64,000 nt of DNA from Atrina japonica (Eukaryota > Mollusca > Bivalvia > Pterioida > Pinnidae): assembly GCA_030159075.1 (NCBI GenBank), contig BROG01000299.1, positions 783,897 through 847,896 of the forward strand, given 5' to 3'. A model generated the notes under the pieces. The model made no database searches, was not told the origin of the DNA, and saw nothing but the letters and a program-made list of their open reading frames with translations. Each line of letters starts with the position of its first letter. Positions within the stretch are counted from its first letter, which is position 1. Made by a program: the position numbers and the translations under genes. Below, piece by piece: positions 44,836-58,566 of the stretch.

Positions 44836-45007
44836 GGGAGAAAAATAATAAAACTTGGGTGTAGAAAAGGAAATCTCCACCCTCATGGTTACAAACTGAA
44901 AGTTCAGTACTTGGGAGACCCTTCAATTGGACAAACAGATTCTTATGAGTCGGTCGGAGATTTCCTTATCCACTCAACACGCCCATGTAAGGTTCTATTT
45001 TTCTCCC
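44836..45007. mobile_element. MITE-like foldback, GGGAGAAAAATA ends
   Basis: GGGAGAAAAATA at 44836 is complemented by tatttttctccc ending at 45007. Inside, gaaaaggaaatctcc is mirrored by ggagatttccttatcc. The duplicated copy starts near 49581. Confidence 0.6.
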
Positions 45008-45177
45008 ACCTTGGACAGGAGTATCTACCATATTGCTAAGCCTAGGGTGTAGAAAAGCTACATGCGCTATGATGTCACAGTATAATTTTATAATGTGGGA
45101 CTTCTAAGTGATGAGAATACAGTGCACTTGAAGTTGCATCAGATTTTATTTATGCACATAAACATGTATTTGAATCA

Positions 45178-45400
45178 TGGGAGAAAAATAATAAAAGATG
45201 GGTGTGTTGAATGGAAAGGGAAATCTAAACCCTCATGGTTCTTTGAAAGTTAATTAGTTTCTTACCACTCAGATGGAGATTTCCTTATCCATGGAAAGGG
45301 AAATCTAAACCCTCATGGTTCTTTGAAATGTTAATCAGTTTCTTACCACTCAGATGGAGATTTCCTTATCCATTCCACACACCCATGTAAGATTCTATTA
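45178..45400. mobile_element. Related MITE-like foldback with internal duplication
   Basis: It starts gggagaaaaataataaaaga. The inner 77-bp block starting tggaaagggaaatctaaacc is repeated twice head to tail, and the right side carries the complementary ggagatttccttatcca. A copy is in unit 2 at about 49931-50150. Confidence 0.55.
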
Positions 45401-45563
45401 CATGTATTATTCACAAGAGAATGATTTGTCTGTGAATTAAGATGTCAGGGAATATGTTATCTCACCCTCAGGGTTTCTACCAGGAGCTGAAAATCAAGGG
45501 TCATTGACATCTCAGTGAAAATTTCTGGGGGTCAAAACTCAAAATTAAAGGGTCACAACGAGT

Positions 45564-45857
45564 TGAGAGTCGAGCCATCCTGGCTCAGTCGGTAGCGCAC
45601 TGAACTCTTGATTGTGAGGTCGCGAGTTTGAGTCCAGCCGGCGGCAGGTGGGTTTCTTGTCCTAATGAAACAGTAAAACTCAAGATCCTGTATCACAGTA
45701 GGTGTCGGCATGTTAAAGAACACTCACTGTTCAATGACTGTAAGTGTCGAGCATAGGCCAAAATTTGAAGCCCTTCACCGGCATTTGGTGATGTCTCCAT
45801 ATGTTTGAAAGATTCTTGTGTGGGACCCTAAACAACAATAAGCAAACAAACAAACGA
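45564..45857 (+). repeat. tRNA-derived SINE, copy 1
   Basis: The head contains an A box tggctcagtcgg (45581-45592) and a B box gagtttgagtcc (45624-45635), spaced as in a tRNA-type Pol III promoter. The body has tgttaaagaacactcactg and gaagcccttcaccgg. The tail is a poly caaa run. No tRNA gene is implied, since the tRNA part is not followed by a normal acceptor stem. Confidence 0.8.
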
Positions 45858-46097
45858 GTCGAGAGTCAAAATTTCAAGTTTCACTGAACTTTTTGTAAAT
45901 GTAGATGCAATGTCTACACAACCTGTGAATACTCAGCCAGTCAGGAATACGATGTGTTATCATGTGTAACGTGTAAAGTACACTTTTAAAATGAGCATAT
46001 CTATTTCTAGATTTGTGGAACATGGGACATTTCTGAAGTTCCACCAGACTTGTCTCAACCATTTTGTTTCTTTGCCCTTATTTTGCTGTTGTTTTTT

Positions 46098-46112
46098 TTG
46101 TTTGGTTTTTTT

Positions 46113-46154
<42 letters not shown>
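46098..46154. repeat. Poly-T/poly-G tract
   Basis: About 17 T followed by more than 30 G. The equivalent tract in unit 2 (50861-50880) is much shorter, so this homopolymer is unstable or poorly resolved. Confidence 0.9.
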
Positions 46155-46155
<1 letters not shown>

Positions 46156-48382
46156 ATGCAGAAATTCTGCCCTGATTTTTAAGTTTAATTTTTCAAAAAA
46201 TGGGATTATAATAATAATAATTATACTCTAAAGCAGTAGGCTTGATAGTTTATACCAAATGTACTTGAGGACAGGAATTTGTATTTTTTTTTTTTCATTT
46301 TGTTAATTTATTATCATTTGCAATATTACTCAAAATGCTATTCCGAAAAATTGGTAAAAATGCACTTGCCCTTTGGGCGAGAGATTACATAACTTCCACT
46401 CGCCCCAACTCATTTTGCACTCGCCAGTAGTAATTCAAAATGGATGTCTTAAGAGTGTATAAAATCTTTTTTCAAAGTAAATAGATCTTACATGTATATG
46501 ATATTAACAGATTAGATACTCTTTATTTGACAAATTTGACATTTTTTTCTAATCAAGTACTTATTACAAAGGAAAAACCACAACTTTTGTATGCTCTCAT
46601 TTTAAGTTTTTAGAATTCAAATTCTCGACTGAAATTTGGCTGCCCGCCAAGAAAATCTGGTTGCCCGCAAAGAAAAAATATTTTGTGTTTTTTAAATTTA
46701 CTGTTATTTTAATAGATAAATGTTTATACAATATATACAATGTATTGTCTCCGAATGATGCATTTACATCTAAATTAATGTACCGGTAAATGCATCATTA
46801 TTATTACTATTATCAATTACTATTATTACTATTTTATGATGTTGCTACTACCAGACATGTCTTTAAATCAATGTAAATTACAAAAGTAAGTTTTCACTAT
46901 TGTTAGATGAAAACAATAGCCATCCATTTCTATGTATTTTATTACAACTTTTATTTACAGTAACTATTTTAACTTTAATTCAAATTTTAAAACTTTTTTG
47001 AAACATTGTACTATGTGTTATGATTATTTTATTTTACCAAATCCTGAAATTCAGGTCTGTTCAGTATTGGTTCTTTTATTTACACACATCCAACTTCCAC
47101 TTCCTCAACAAACTGCAAGTATTAGCAGTCAATACACGATGTGTTCTGTGACATTTTCGGTCATGAGGTAAAGACTAACATGTTCAATTGTCAATTAAAT
47201 AATTATTTAAGTTTCTAATTGTTTATTATAATGTATTTTGAACTAATAAGAGAAGGAATTAGACCAGATTTGAAATTTAAAAGGGAAAACAGATTTTCGT
47301 TTTAGGGCATGAGCACATGCCACACGGGCGAGTTCATTATGGTCATATTTACTCGCCCGAAACGATTTTTTACTCGCCAATGCGAGCGGGCGAGTGGATT
47401 TTCCAATCCCTGCTATTGATGTACTTATGTCCTGTTTCTGATTATACATGTTCATACTCCAATATATACAAATTATCATCAGAAACTGGACATAATCTAA
47501 ACTGAATCTAAAATTCTTGTCTCAAGTATCTGTGGTTTATTATACATCACTGATTTTGGCCGATTTCGGGGAAAGGATCCCAGGAAATAGATTTGGTCTT
47601 CATTCTAATCAGCTAGATATTTTTACCAGTGTAAAGCTGTTGTCTAAAACACTCTTTTTAAATCACTAAACATTATTAGAAAAATGATTGCACTAAATTC
47701 TCAGTAATATAGAAAAAATCACTGACGCATTCAGATGCACTTCACAGTAAAGTCGCTCAAATTTTACTCTGCCAAAGATGGAAGAATAAAGAACAAAAGT
47801 GTCTCGGTATTGATGATGTATTTCTACTAACAAACTAAGGTCACAGTAAGATAAATTTGGAATTCATTTGCTGTTACAGTAAACATTTAAACAGAATAAA
47901 TAAACTTGTTCCCCTATTTTACGACAAGCTGACTGCTTTTGTGCATCTTACCATGAGGACAAACATGAACCGCTGACAGGTTTCAGATCGGCACTACACC
48001 CTCATAAACAATCAGCAGTGATAATTAGTTAATCTTGTTAAACGATTTGTTTGTTTACCAACAGACAAGCGAGATTAAATCACACCACTCACTTGAAACT
48101 GACTGCTTGTCAATAAGCATGTGCTATATAATTACACAATTTCATTGGTCGATCGCTTGTTTGTCATTTTTGTGATCTGGATATACTCTGGTTCACTCTG
48201 CCACTGAAACTAGCATGTCCACATATGACCTGTACTAACATTCACTGATTTTATATTCATTCACTAACTGTAATGACTTTACAAAATCGCTAGAATTAGA
48301 TATTTATATATGTCTCCATATGAGTCAAAGATTCTTGAGTGGGATATTGAATAAAAATAAACAAACAAACAAACAAGCTTAC

Positions 48383-48430
48383 CCTGGTTCGGCTGTTGTA
48401 TTTTTGTTATCAGGAGGTACTAATGTGGGG
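48383..48430 (-). CDS. Putative stalk exon, copy in unit 1
   Basis: Reverse-strand 48-nt segment with acceptor TTTCAG and donor GTAAGC. It is open in phase 2 and symmetric, encoding PTLVPPDNKNTTAEPG. It is Pro/Thr-rich, consistent with an O-glycosylated stalk before the membrane exon at 41757. Its paralogue is at 53185-53253. Confidence 0.5.
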
Positions 48431-50324
48431 CTGAAAACAGAGGAAAAAAATTGCATATAGATCATAGTGTTATGTTAAAGAAAACAGGTGTATAAATTTA
48501 ACAGATTTCATTTTACTAGATTTGATATAATTTTTGAAAAATTATTACATTTTGACAAATATTTTTCAAATAAAAAAAATAAAGGGAGGTAACTCTTATG
48601 CAACTGTCTACATGATTTTGTTTGCCATAACATTATTCCCTTCAGCTGTCACGAAAGGAGGAATCATATCTAACAAATTTACACAAGTGTTTCATAAATT
48701 GTTTATCTTAGTAAAACATGTATCATACAGGATTTTTGGTTTCCTATTTTTATAAATAGTATTCCTAGAGAAATTACATACATGTGTCATTCTGGGATAT
48801 AGAGCAGTAGCTTAGGTCAAACTTTATGTCCCAATTTTAATCGTTTTATTAGAGTAAAATCTGAAAAAATCCCTTTGGAGATACTGTCATGTTGCCCCAC
48901 CAGACAGAATCTCCAACTAACTCTCTAACTTTTCATTTGCACACTTTATGCGGCTTCACATGGGGATGATACATGCCAAGTTTGGTGAAAATTGGTCCTC
49001 TGGTTCTTGAGAAGAAGTCGAAAATGTGTAAATGTTAACAACGGATGACGACAGACAAAAGACGATCGCAATAGGTCTCCCTGAGTCTTTGGCTCAGGTG
49101 ATCTAAGAAAACAATATCTACACTTACTGAGACCATTACCAATAACAACATGACTAAAAATTAATTGATTTACTGCTACTGATTACAATTTGATTGTGGA
49201 TTAAGATTTTTAAAACAGATTGCTCATCATTATGTACAAGACAAATTAGACTTGTTAAGAGTTTCTAACACAAAACATCTGGGAAAGGAAAATTCTCACA
49301 TAACTGCCCATGTGAGATAGGATTTTTTCCCACACTTACCTGTACAAGACAAAGCTTACTCATGAAAAGATTATACTGTCTTTCCCTAAGGAAAGACAGT
49401 CCTTAGGGATAGATACTCCACATGCGCTATGAAGTCAAAGATGCACTGATTTAATTGTTATGATGTCACAGTACAATTTGTGATGTAGAGTTTCCGTGTC
49501 TTCTAGAATACATCGTATATTATGTCAGAGATTATTTGCGTAGATCTTTTTCTTAATGAAAAAGTGTAATTAATGTAAACATGGGAGAAAAATAATAAAA
49601 CTTGGGTGTAGAAAAGGAAATCTCTACCCTCATGGTTACAAACTGAAAGTTCAGTACTTGGGAGACCCTTCAATTGGACAAACAGATTCTTACCAGTCGG
49701 TCGGAGATTTCCTTATCCACTCAACACGCCCAAGTAAGGTCTTATTTTTCTCCACCTTGGGACAGGCACGTATCTACCATATTGCTAAGCCTAGGGTGTA
49801 GAAAAAGCTACGATTGCGCTATGATGTCACAGTACTAGATTTTATAATGTGGGACTTCTAAGTGATGAGAATACAGTGCACTTGAAGTTGAATCAGATTT
49901 TATTTACGCACATAAACATGTATTTGAATCATGGGAGAAAAATAATAAAAGATGGGTGTGTTGAATGGAAAGGGAAATCTAAACCCTCATGGTTCTTTGA
50001 AAGTTAATTAGTTTCTTACCACTCAGATGGAGATTTCCTTATCCATGGAAAGGGAAATCTAAACCCTCATGGTTCTTTGAAAGTTAATCAGTTTCTTACC
50101 ACTCAGATGGAGATTTCCTTATCCATTCCACACACCCATGTAAGATTCTATTACATGTATTATTCACAAGAGAATGATTTGTCTGTGAATTAAGATGTCA
50201 GGGAATATGTTATCTCACCCTCAGGGTTTCTTATAGAAGCTGAAAATCAAGGGTCATTGACATCTCAGTGAAAATTTCTGGGGGTCAAAACTCAAAATTA
50301 AAGGGTCACAACGAGTTGAGAGTC

Positions 50325-50612
50325 GAGCCGTCCTGGCTCAGTCGGTAGCGCAATGAACTCTTGATTGTGAGGTCGCGTGTTTGAGTCCAGCCGGCGGCAG
50401 GTGGGTTTCTTGTCCTAATGAAACAGTAAAACTCAAGATCCTGTATCACAGTAGGTGTCGGCATGTTAAAGAACACTCACTGTTCAATGACTGTAAGTGT
50501 CGAGCATAGGCCAAAATTTGAAGCCCTTCACCGGCATTTGGTGATGTCTCCATATGTTTGAAAGATTCTTGTGTGGGACCCTAAACAATAATAAGAAAAC
50601 AAACAAACGAGT
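50325..50612 (+). repeat. tRNA-derived SINE, copy 2
   Basis: Counterpart of the SINE at 45564 in unit 2. A box at 50334-50345, B box gtgtttgagtcc at 50377-50388, with the same body and caaa tail. Confidence 0.8.
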
Positions 50613-53184
50613 GAGTCGAGAGTCAAAATTTCAAGTTTAACTGAACTTTTTGTAAATGTAGATGCAATGTCTACACAACCTGTGAATACTCAGCCAGTCA
50701 GGATTACGATGTGTTATCATGTGTAACGTGTAAAGTACACTTTTAAAATGAGCATATCTATTTCTAAATTTATGGAACATGGGACATTTCTGAAGTTCCA
50801 CCAGACTTGTCTCAACCATTTTGTTTCTTTGCCCTTATTTTGCTGTTGTGTTTTTGTTTGTTTTTTTTTGGGGGGGGGGGAATGCAGAAATTCTGCCCTG
50901 ATTTTTAAGTTTAATTTTTCAAAAAATGGGATTATAATAATAATAATTATACTAAAGCAGTAGGCTTGATAGTTTATACCAAATGTACTTGAGGACAGGA
51001 ATTTGTATTTTTTTTTTCATTTTGTTGATTTATTATCATTTGCAATATTACTCAAAATGCTATTCAGGGTCCGAAAAATTGGTAAAAATGCACTTGCCCT
51101 TTGGGGGAGTGATTACATAACTTCCACCCGCCCGAACTCATTTTGCACTCGCCAGTAGTAATTCAAAATGGATGTCTTAAGAGTGTATAAAATCTTTTTT
51201 CAAAGTAAATAGATCTTACATGTATATGACTTAACAGATTAGATACTCTTTATTTGACAAATTTGACATTTTTTTCTAATCAAGTACTTATTACAAAGGA
51301 AAAACCACAACTTTTGTATGCTCTCATTTTAAGTTTTTAGAATTAAAATTCTCGACTGAAATTTGGCTGCCCGCCAAGAAAATCTGGTTGCCCGCAAAGA
51401 AAAAATATTTTGTGTTTTTTAAATTTACTGTTATTTTAATAGATAAATGTTTATACAATATATACAATGAATTGTCTCCGAATGAGTGCATGTTCCATCT
51501 AAATTAATGTGTACCGTTAAATGCATCATTATTATTACTCATTATCAATTACTATTATTACATATTTTATGATGTTTGCTACTACCAGACATGTCTTTAA
51601 ATCAATGTAAATTACAAAAGTAAGTTTTGCACTATTGTTAGATGAAAACAATAGCCATCCATTTCTATGTATATTTATTACAACTTTTATTTACAGTAAC
51701 TATTTTAACTTTAATTCAAATTTTAAAACTTTTTTGAAACATTGTACTATGTGTTATGATTATTTTATTTTACCAAATCCTGAAATTCAGGTCTGTTCAG
51801 TATTGGTTCTTTTATTTACACACATCCAACTTCCACTTCCTCAACAAACTGCAAGTATTAGCAGTCAATACACGATGTGTTCTGTGACATTTTCAGTCAT
51901 GAGGTAAAGACTAACGTGTTTAATTGTCAATTAAATAATAAGCTTCTAATTGTTTATTATAATGTATTTTGAACTAAAAAGAGAAGGACCAGATTCGAAA
52001 TTTAAAAGGGAAAACAGATTTTCAGCAGGGCATGAGCACTTGCCACACGGGCGAGTTCATTATGGATATTTACTCACACGAAACGATTTTTTACTTGCCA
52101 ATGCGAGCGGGCGAGTGGATTTTTCGATCCCTGCTATTGATGTACTTATGTCCTGTTTCTGATTATACATGTTCATACTCCAATATATACAAATTATCAT
52201 CAGAAACTGGGCATAATCTAAAATGGGAAAAAACACTTCTAAAGTAAATAAAATTACAGCAATAACGTGTAGTAATATGCAAATAATAAAAAAATTATCA
52301 AAATAAAAAAATAAAAAATTCCTGTCTCAAGTTTCTGTGGTTTATACATCACCGATTTTGGCCGATTTGGGGGAAGGGATCCCAGGAAATAGATTTGGTC
52401 TTCATTCTAATCAGCTAGATATTTTTACCAGTGTAAAGCTGTTGTCTAAAACACTCTTTTTAAATCACGAAACATTATTAGAAAAATGATTGCACTAAAT
52501 TCTCAGTAATAAGGAAAAAATCACTGACGTATTCAGATGCACTTCACAGTAAAGTCGCTGAAATTTTACTCTGCCAAAGATGGAAGAATAAAGAATAAAA
52601 GTGTCTCGGTATTGATGATGTATTTCTACTAACAATCTAAGGTCACAATAAGATAAATTTGGAATTCATTTGCTGGTACAGTAAACATTTAAACAGAATA
52701 AATAAACTTGTTCCCCTATTTTACGACAAGCTGACTGCTTTTGTGCATCTTACCATGAGGACAAACATGAACCGCTGACAGGTTTCAGATCGGCACTACA
52801 CCCTCATAAACAATCAGCAGTGATACTTAGTTAATTTTGTTAAAAGATTTGTTTATTTACCAACAGACAAGCAAGATTAAATCACACCACTCACTTGAAA
52901 CTGACTGTTTGTCAATAAGCATGTGCTATATAATTACGCAATTTCATTGGTCGATCGCTTGTTTGTCATGTTTGTGATCTGGATATACTCTGGTTCACTC
53001 TGCCACTGAAACTAGCATGTCCACATATGACCTGTACTAACATTCACTGATTTTATATTCATTCACTAACTGTAATGACTTTACAAAATCGCTAGAATTA
53101 GATATTTATATATGTCTCCATATGAGTCAAAGATTCTTGAGTGGGATATTGAATAAAAATAAACAAACACACAAACAAACTTAC

Positions 53185-53253
53185 CCTGTATTCTCTATAC
53201 ATGTACATGGTTTGGTTGTTGTATAACTGGTATCAGGAGGTACTGATGTGGGG
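53185..53253 (-). CDS. Putative stalk exon, copy in unit 2
   Basis: Reverse-strand 69-nt segment, acceptor TTTTCAG, donor GTAAG. It is open in phase 2 and symmetric, encoding PTSVPPDTSYTTTKPC then TCIENT. It is homologous to the exon at 48383 but has an extra 21 nt at its 3' end. It adds two Cys, so the two copies differ in disulfide potential. Confidence 0.5.
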
Positions 53254-55925
53254 CTGAAAACAGAGGAAAAAAATTGCATATAGATCATAGTGTTCAATTT
53301 TGTTCAAGACACTTAAATTACGCAAAAAGCGCTAATAATAGAATACTGCTAAAATAAGTGCACATACAGTAATTCAAAATTAAACAAGAAATGATAACAA
53401 ATGTTGTTGTCAATCTTTTTATCAAACATGATACAAAACAAGCTTTGTAAATTTGAATAAAATACATTCATATATATTTCTAATGCTGTTTGATTTTTTC
53501 CCTAATTTCTGGAAAAACACTGCAAAATTCCCTATTGGAAAGGTACAGGTCCATTTCTGGAGAGTAAAAAAAAAACTCTTGAAATCTTATCAATATAAGG
53601 TATCACACCAAATTCAAGGGATCAAAATTAAGAAAAGAAAATTTAAAATATTTAACAGAAACCAAAATATTGCAATTAAACAAAGCAAACCTGGGGTAAT
53701 TTATTGGGGTTTGTCAGGGGTAAAATGCATAAAATGTAATATTTTCCCCAAGACTATGGCAAAAATTTCCCAGCTAGCTCAGGCAGCAATTCAACTGAAA
53801 TATAGACATGTTTCTTGGGTATGTTTTTTCATCTCTCAGAACTCGGTTCTTTTTAATGTATCGGTCAGTGATCCAACCAGGATTGAATTATCTGAGGTCA
53901 CCATGTCCCCTTGATCATATTTCTATGGGACCATTTTCATAACCACGGAAACATAATACATGTAATAATAAAAATAACAAGAACCATATGTAGATAACCA
54001 AAGAGGCAATTAACAAATAGTTAATACATGTTAGGTACATGTGCAAATGTATATCACAAGTATATGTCTGACATTTCGGACACAGCCGTCACTGTGCTGA
54101 GCTGTCCCAGTGGTCTCTGAATAATTTTGCAGGTTATGGTCATTCATGAGTACCGGTAACCTGTAAATGGGTTCAGGCAATTTCTGTTATTTTGTGGCCT
54201 GCATTTATTCTTGGTATTCTATTAGGCTGGTAAGCAGGGCTCTATATTAAGGTTTTTTTTCACGTGCCCAGTCGCACAAGTAATGACAAATGTACCTTGT
54301 CCAAATCACAAATCCACTTGTTCATAATTCACAAAGAAAACAAAGTCATATTACAAAAAAAAAAATAATAATCTAAAAGTTAAACAAGAAACCGCTAAAG
54401 GCGGTATGGCCGGATTGCAGGGCTTTGACAGAAATAGAAAATCAGATTTAAGGTATTGGGGCACATAAATACTTTGATCCCCCTTCAAAATTCAAAAAGT
54501 AAATATATTGTTAAATTGTTTTAATGTGTACTATTTTCAAATTATAATGAAAAATTTTCCAGAGGTTCCTATAGTACATTGTAAAAATTTGATGTAGTAG
54601 TAAATTTGTATTGATTTTTTAAAAGATTTTGAATCGATCGATATACGGATGTATCATGAATCCTATCATTTTTAAAATTATCATGATGTATATCAATACA
54701 GTACGTATAACCCGTTGTATCAAGATATTAATAAGTTCTTATCAAAAATAGGTTACTTTAGAAATGATTATTTAATCAAGAACTGATTGGCTTACTACTG
54801 CTAATAAGAGATCAACAAGACAGACCAAACGGTTGGCATGGTAACATTAGTTGTGACATTTATGGCTACCCCGAATTCCCATATTGCAGACCTGTTTATC
54901 TTCATACTCATTCACAGGGATTTTTCACATTCTTTTGGGAATGGGGCCTGGGCCTTTAAAATTTGGAATTTAGCAAACTTTTATTGAAATTAGGAAATTT
55001 AGAAATATACACAACTGTTTGAAAATACAGGAATCTCTTCAAACATGACATCAATTGGGTAATATTGTCTGAAAACTGGGAAAAAAATACAGGTGATTAC
55101 AGGGGTCAATGAGTTCTGAGTGGTCATAATAGCTTTAAATACATGTAATTGCAGCCTAGAAAAACTTACAGGTGAAGTGTTATGAAAATGAACATGTACT
55201 TTTTCTTCAATAATTTGGTTGTATACATTTAAAAATTATGATAATGGCATTACCACTTTAAACCTCTCTCCAATGTGATATATTTTAGGTGGAATATGTG
55301 CATTTAGAATTATAGTAATCTGATTACCTCCCCTGACGTCACCGACTACATGGAAAGAAATGATAGTGATAGGCCAATATGAGATTTCACTGATTCCCAC
55401 ATGAAATGGACTCTGACATGATCATAGATGATCTAGAATGCACACTTTCAACATGTGCGACTTCACTCAAACCCTAGCTGAATCAGTATTATGTTTGAGC
55501 CTGGGCCAGGAACTTGGCATTCAAAGAGAAAAAGGAGCGATTCAGAGAGTGAATCCGATAGTGACAGTTTGGTATATTTGGACCTGGGGGCAAGGATAAT
55601 AGTGGTCCCTAGTCCTGATACATCCCAGCAATTCCTTTGTTGTAAATTACAACTAAATTTAATCGCACTTAAAAATAGATATGATGTAAGTTATTGTTTA
55701 ATCCACAGAGACAGAGTTACATGTATCTTATAGTCTTAGTTTGAGTAAACTTCACAAAAGTGTGAACACATTGAAACTCAAATATTGTTATTTTGTAAAT
55801 TGTTTAAAGAAACAACTTTTATTATTCAAAAGAAAATAATTGTTCTTTTTTAACCAAAAAAATCAGAGATTCATATACTACCTTGTTTAGAATTATTCAA
55901 TGACCGTAGTATTTGCTCTACTTAC
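53254..55925. other. Host intron DNA, no gene supported
   Basis: A frame at 53453-53914 (153 codons) is AT/Lys-rich without a domain and appears to be a repeat reading. I call nothing. Confidence 0.4.
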
Positions 55926-55950
55926 CCGTAACTTTCATAACATGCAGGAT
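55926..55950 (-). CDS. Putative 25-nt microexon
   Basis: Acceptor TTTCAG and donor GTAAGT bracket 25 nt. In phase 1 it reads through PACYESYG and exits in phase 2, so it bridges exactly between the phase-1 exon at 62077 and the phase-2 exon at 53185. Phase compatibility is the main support. Confidence 0.4.
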
Positions 55951-56994
55951 CTGAAAAAAAATGAAAAATAAGATGTATTGTAGATACACTATGCCATTGA
56001 GAGCTGAGCCATCCATAATAAAAGCTAAAAAGTTCCATAATTCTGGTAAATATAGTCAAATGCTAGCAATAAATGAGCTCATAAATTTTTTTCCATATAT
56101 AGTAACTTTGCAGAAAGACAATGAACAAGTAATATCAGCAGTTAATATTGATTAAAATAAATGAATTAATATCTCATGATGAATTTTATTTCCTAAAAAG
56201 AAAGTTTTAATGCATGTTTTTGGAAGTGCCGAAAATACTGGCTTATAAGTGCCGAAGTTACTTGGTGCTGAAATTACCTAATACCTCTTCTGCCCCAACT
56301 TTATATATTGTCCGTCGTACATTAGGCCATAATAAAAAAATTGCTAGATTCTCATCCATTTTTTCAAAAAATTTGGGGCGGGGGGGGGCGAATTTTATTT
56401 TTTATTTTTTTATTTTTTCTGAAATGGAATTGGACACTGAAAATGACTAAATTGACCCGGCAAACAGTGAAAAAAAAGACATTGTTCAGCTTTCATAGTT
56501 TTATTTGACTTCATGTCAAAATATACAATGTAATAACACAAAATCAACAAATTTAAACAAAATCTCATGTTTATATCTACATCATGTACATGTATGATTA
56601 GAATCACTAGATAACAAAATTGTAACCAATGTCATGTCAAAAACAAGAAATCCTACTTGTGTTTTTTTCTTGCTTGAAGGCCGTCAATACCCCTTCATAT
56701 GAGCAAGAGGTGCTGGTATATGGCATCCCATTCCTTCTAATGTATGATGATTTTCATCAATGTAGGCTAACATAGACAGACAGCCAATGTATGAAAAAAC
56801 GACTTACCAAGAGTGTTAACATTGGCACTAAGAAATCCCACATTTTACTCTTGTAGCCGATCAATAATGTCATTACGTAGGGCAGCACGATTTACCCCCA
56901 AAACATTCCAAAAGACCCCAAAAAAACATCCAAAATGACCAGAAAAACACAAAAAAACATTTAAAACATAACAATTTTAGCAATCTTATTATTA

Positions 56995-57097
56995 ACTAAT
57001 TATTTACTTGTGTATTGTGGTTATACATTTCAGGTATGAGTCATCCTTGTAGTTAAAGATTAAACTTGGACGATGTTGATTCTCATTTATGACTGAT
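56995..57097 (+). repeat. LTR-like direct repeat, left
   Basis: The block acttgtgtattgtggttata through cttggacgatgttgattctc recurs at 58463-58566 with few changes, flanking the gypsy-type fragment. They are probably remnants of the LTRs. Confidence 0.5.
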
Positions 57098-57361
57098 ACC
57101 TGTTTCTGTATGTGGGTAGCTGGTACGGTTCTCTCGACCCCTATGTCCATGTCCCAATCCGACCAACAATTTTGTTGTGGATGATGCCGAGTCATTCCAT
57201 TACAACATCTTTAGGTATGCCACAGTTCGTGTGTCCCCTTCATTTATTACTCTCGTGTGCATTGAAGCGTGGAGAAATAGATAATCACCGATACCTCTCA
57301 CCTTTGAAAATCGCCGCCATAAAATGATCCATATAACACCTATAGTTGCGTAAACTTCAAT

Positions 57362-58160
57362 TTGATGCGTTGGACTAGTGTGCTCTCCTCTTTAACAGCC
57401 AGTCTTTTGATGGCATTCAGAAGATCTGCTTCTATCATGTGGACAACATCAGTGCAGTTGGTTCACTGGATATTGACAAGTTTCAGAGGGCACTACTTCT
57501 GTACAGAAATTCTATTGACCCAGAGACAAAAACATCCCCAGCATTGATCCTGTTTGGACGACCTATTCGTGATGCAATTCCCATACTGATGGGTAGATAC
57601 TCTTCTCATGAAACATGGACTGAGTTGATTTCTTATCGAGAGATGGCACTTGCCAAACGACATTCGAGGGAACATGAACGGTGGAATGAACACACTCATC
57701 GCCTGCCACCATTACAGGTTGGGGATCATGTATACATACAAAACTTAGTAGGCAACCACCCAGGAGATGGGAGCGCACTGGAATTGTTGTTGAAGTACGG
57801 CAGTACCACCAGTATGTTATACGCGTAGATGGCACAGGCAGAGTAATTATCCGTAACCGCCAGCACCTTCGAAAATTCACTCCATTTCAAAGGGATCAAA
57901 CACTGAGCCATTTGATGGTACCCACTATTGTACAAACTCAGAAGGTCATCTCAAATAACCCAGCTTCTTCCAAGACGACACTATCACAGGCACCGAAGAT
58001 TCCTGTCTTGTCTTTGCCACCAAGAAGTGAAAGTTTGCCAGCTGCATCAAGCGATTCACCTACCGCAGCCCCCACTCTGACACCAGTGACCGATATGATT
58101 CAACATCCTTTACAAGCGGTTTGGACCAGTCGCGCCATCACAGCCCTGAACCAGATGCGC
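57362..58160 (+). pseudogene. Ty3/gypsy integrase C-terminal fragment
   Basis: The frame at 57439-57828 contains DIDKFQRALLLYRNSIDP, then SPALILFGRPIRDAIP and PPLQVGDHVYIQNLVG. This is the order of the C-terminal part of Ty3/gypsy integrases (a tyrosine/arginine helix, the LFGRPIRD motif, the SH3-like VGD strand). It shifts frame near 57775 and continues in another frame as VIRVDGTG-like residues. Reverse transcriptase and the catalytic integrase core are absent, so this is a truncated, dead copy. Confidence 0.75.
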
Positions 58161-58462
58161 CTGTTATGACTTGCTTACCACGTGCCCTTGCCCACCTTCT
58201 GCCCCACAATAAACCTGGGGAAAAGGAACTATTGTCACCTCGCAGACGCAGCCACCATGACAAAACTGAATCAGTGTCTAATATATAAACTAAAGTGATA
58301 CTTAATTAGTGATTTCAGAGACTCTATTGATACGCTACGTGTACAGGCATTCAGTTTTTCTATGTCAGATAGACTATCAGATCCTGCCTGCAATATGGAC
58401 TTATTTTTCTGAAAGACTTTTATTCATTTGTTTTAAGTTTTTTTCGTTCCTAATGATTAGTT

Positions 58463-58566
58463 AGGAGATAACTAATCATTTACTTGTGTATTGTGGTTAT
58501 ACATTTCAGGTATCAGTCATCCTTGTAATTAAAGATTAAACTTGGACGATGTTGATTCTCATTTAA
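58463..58566 (+). repeat. LTR-like direct repeat, right
   Basis: Partner of 56995-57097. Confidence 0.5.

Larger units (their letters stand above)
40873..48466. repeat. Segmental duplication, unit 1
   Basis: It starts gttatgttaaagaaaacag. Its first part (to about 41345) matches 48467-48916, and its last part (44185-48466) matches 48928-53293, in the same orientation and near-identical except for small indels. Unit 2 lacks about 41345-44185. The unit holds the terminal membrane exon, a foldback element, MITE-like units, a SINE and a stalk exon. Confidence 0.8.
48467..53293. repeat. Segmental duplication, unit 2
   Basis: Tandem partner of unit 1, with about 2.8 kb missing near 48917-48927. 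It carries its own SINE, MITE-like units and stalk exon. Because the SINE is in both units at the same place, the duplication came after its insertion. It could also be an uncollapsed haplotype. Confidence 0.8.

Noticed and set aside
45575..45640. Functional tRNA gene
   Set aside because: A and B boxes are present, but the sequence continues into a SINE body and lacks a normal acceptor stem; it is duplicated with the SINE at 50325.
53453..53914. 153-codon open frame
   Set aside because: Lys/Ile/Phe-rich composition as expected of AT-rich noise. No domain and no neighbouring exon in phase.
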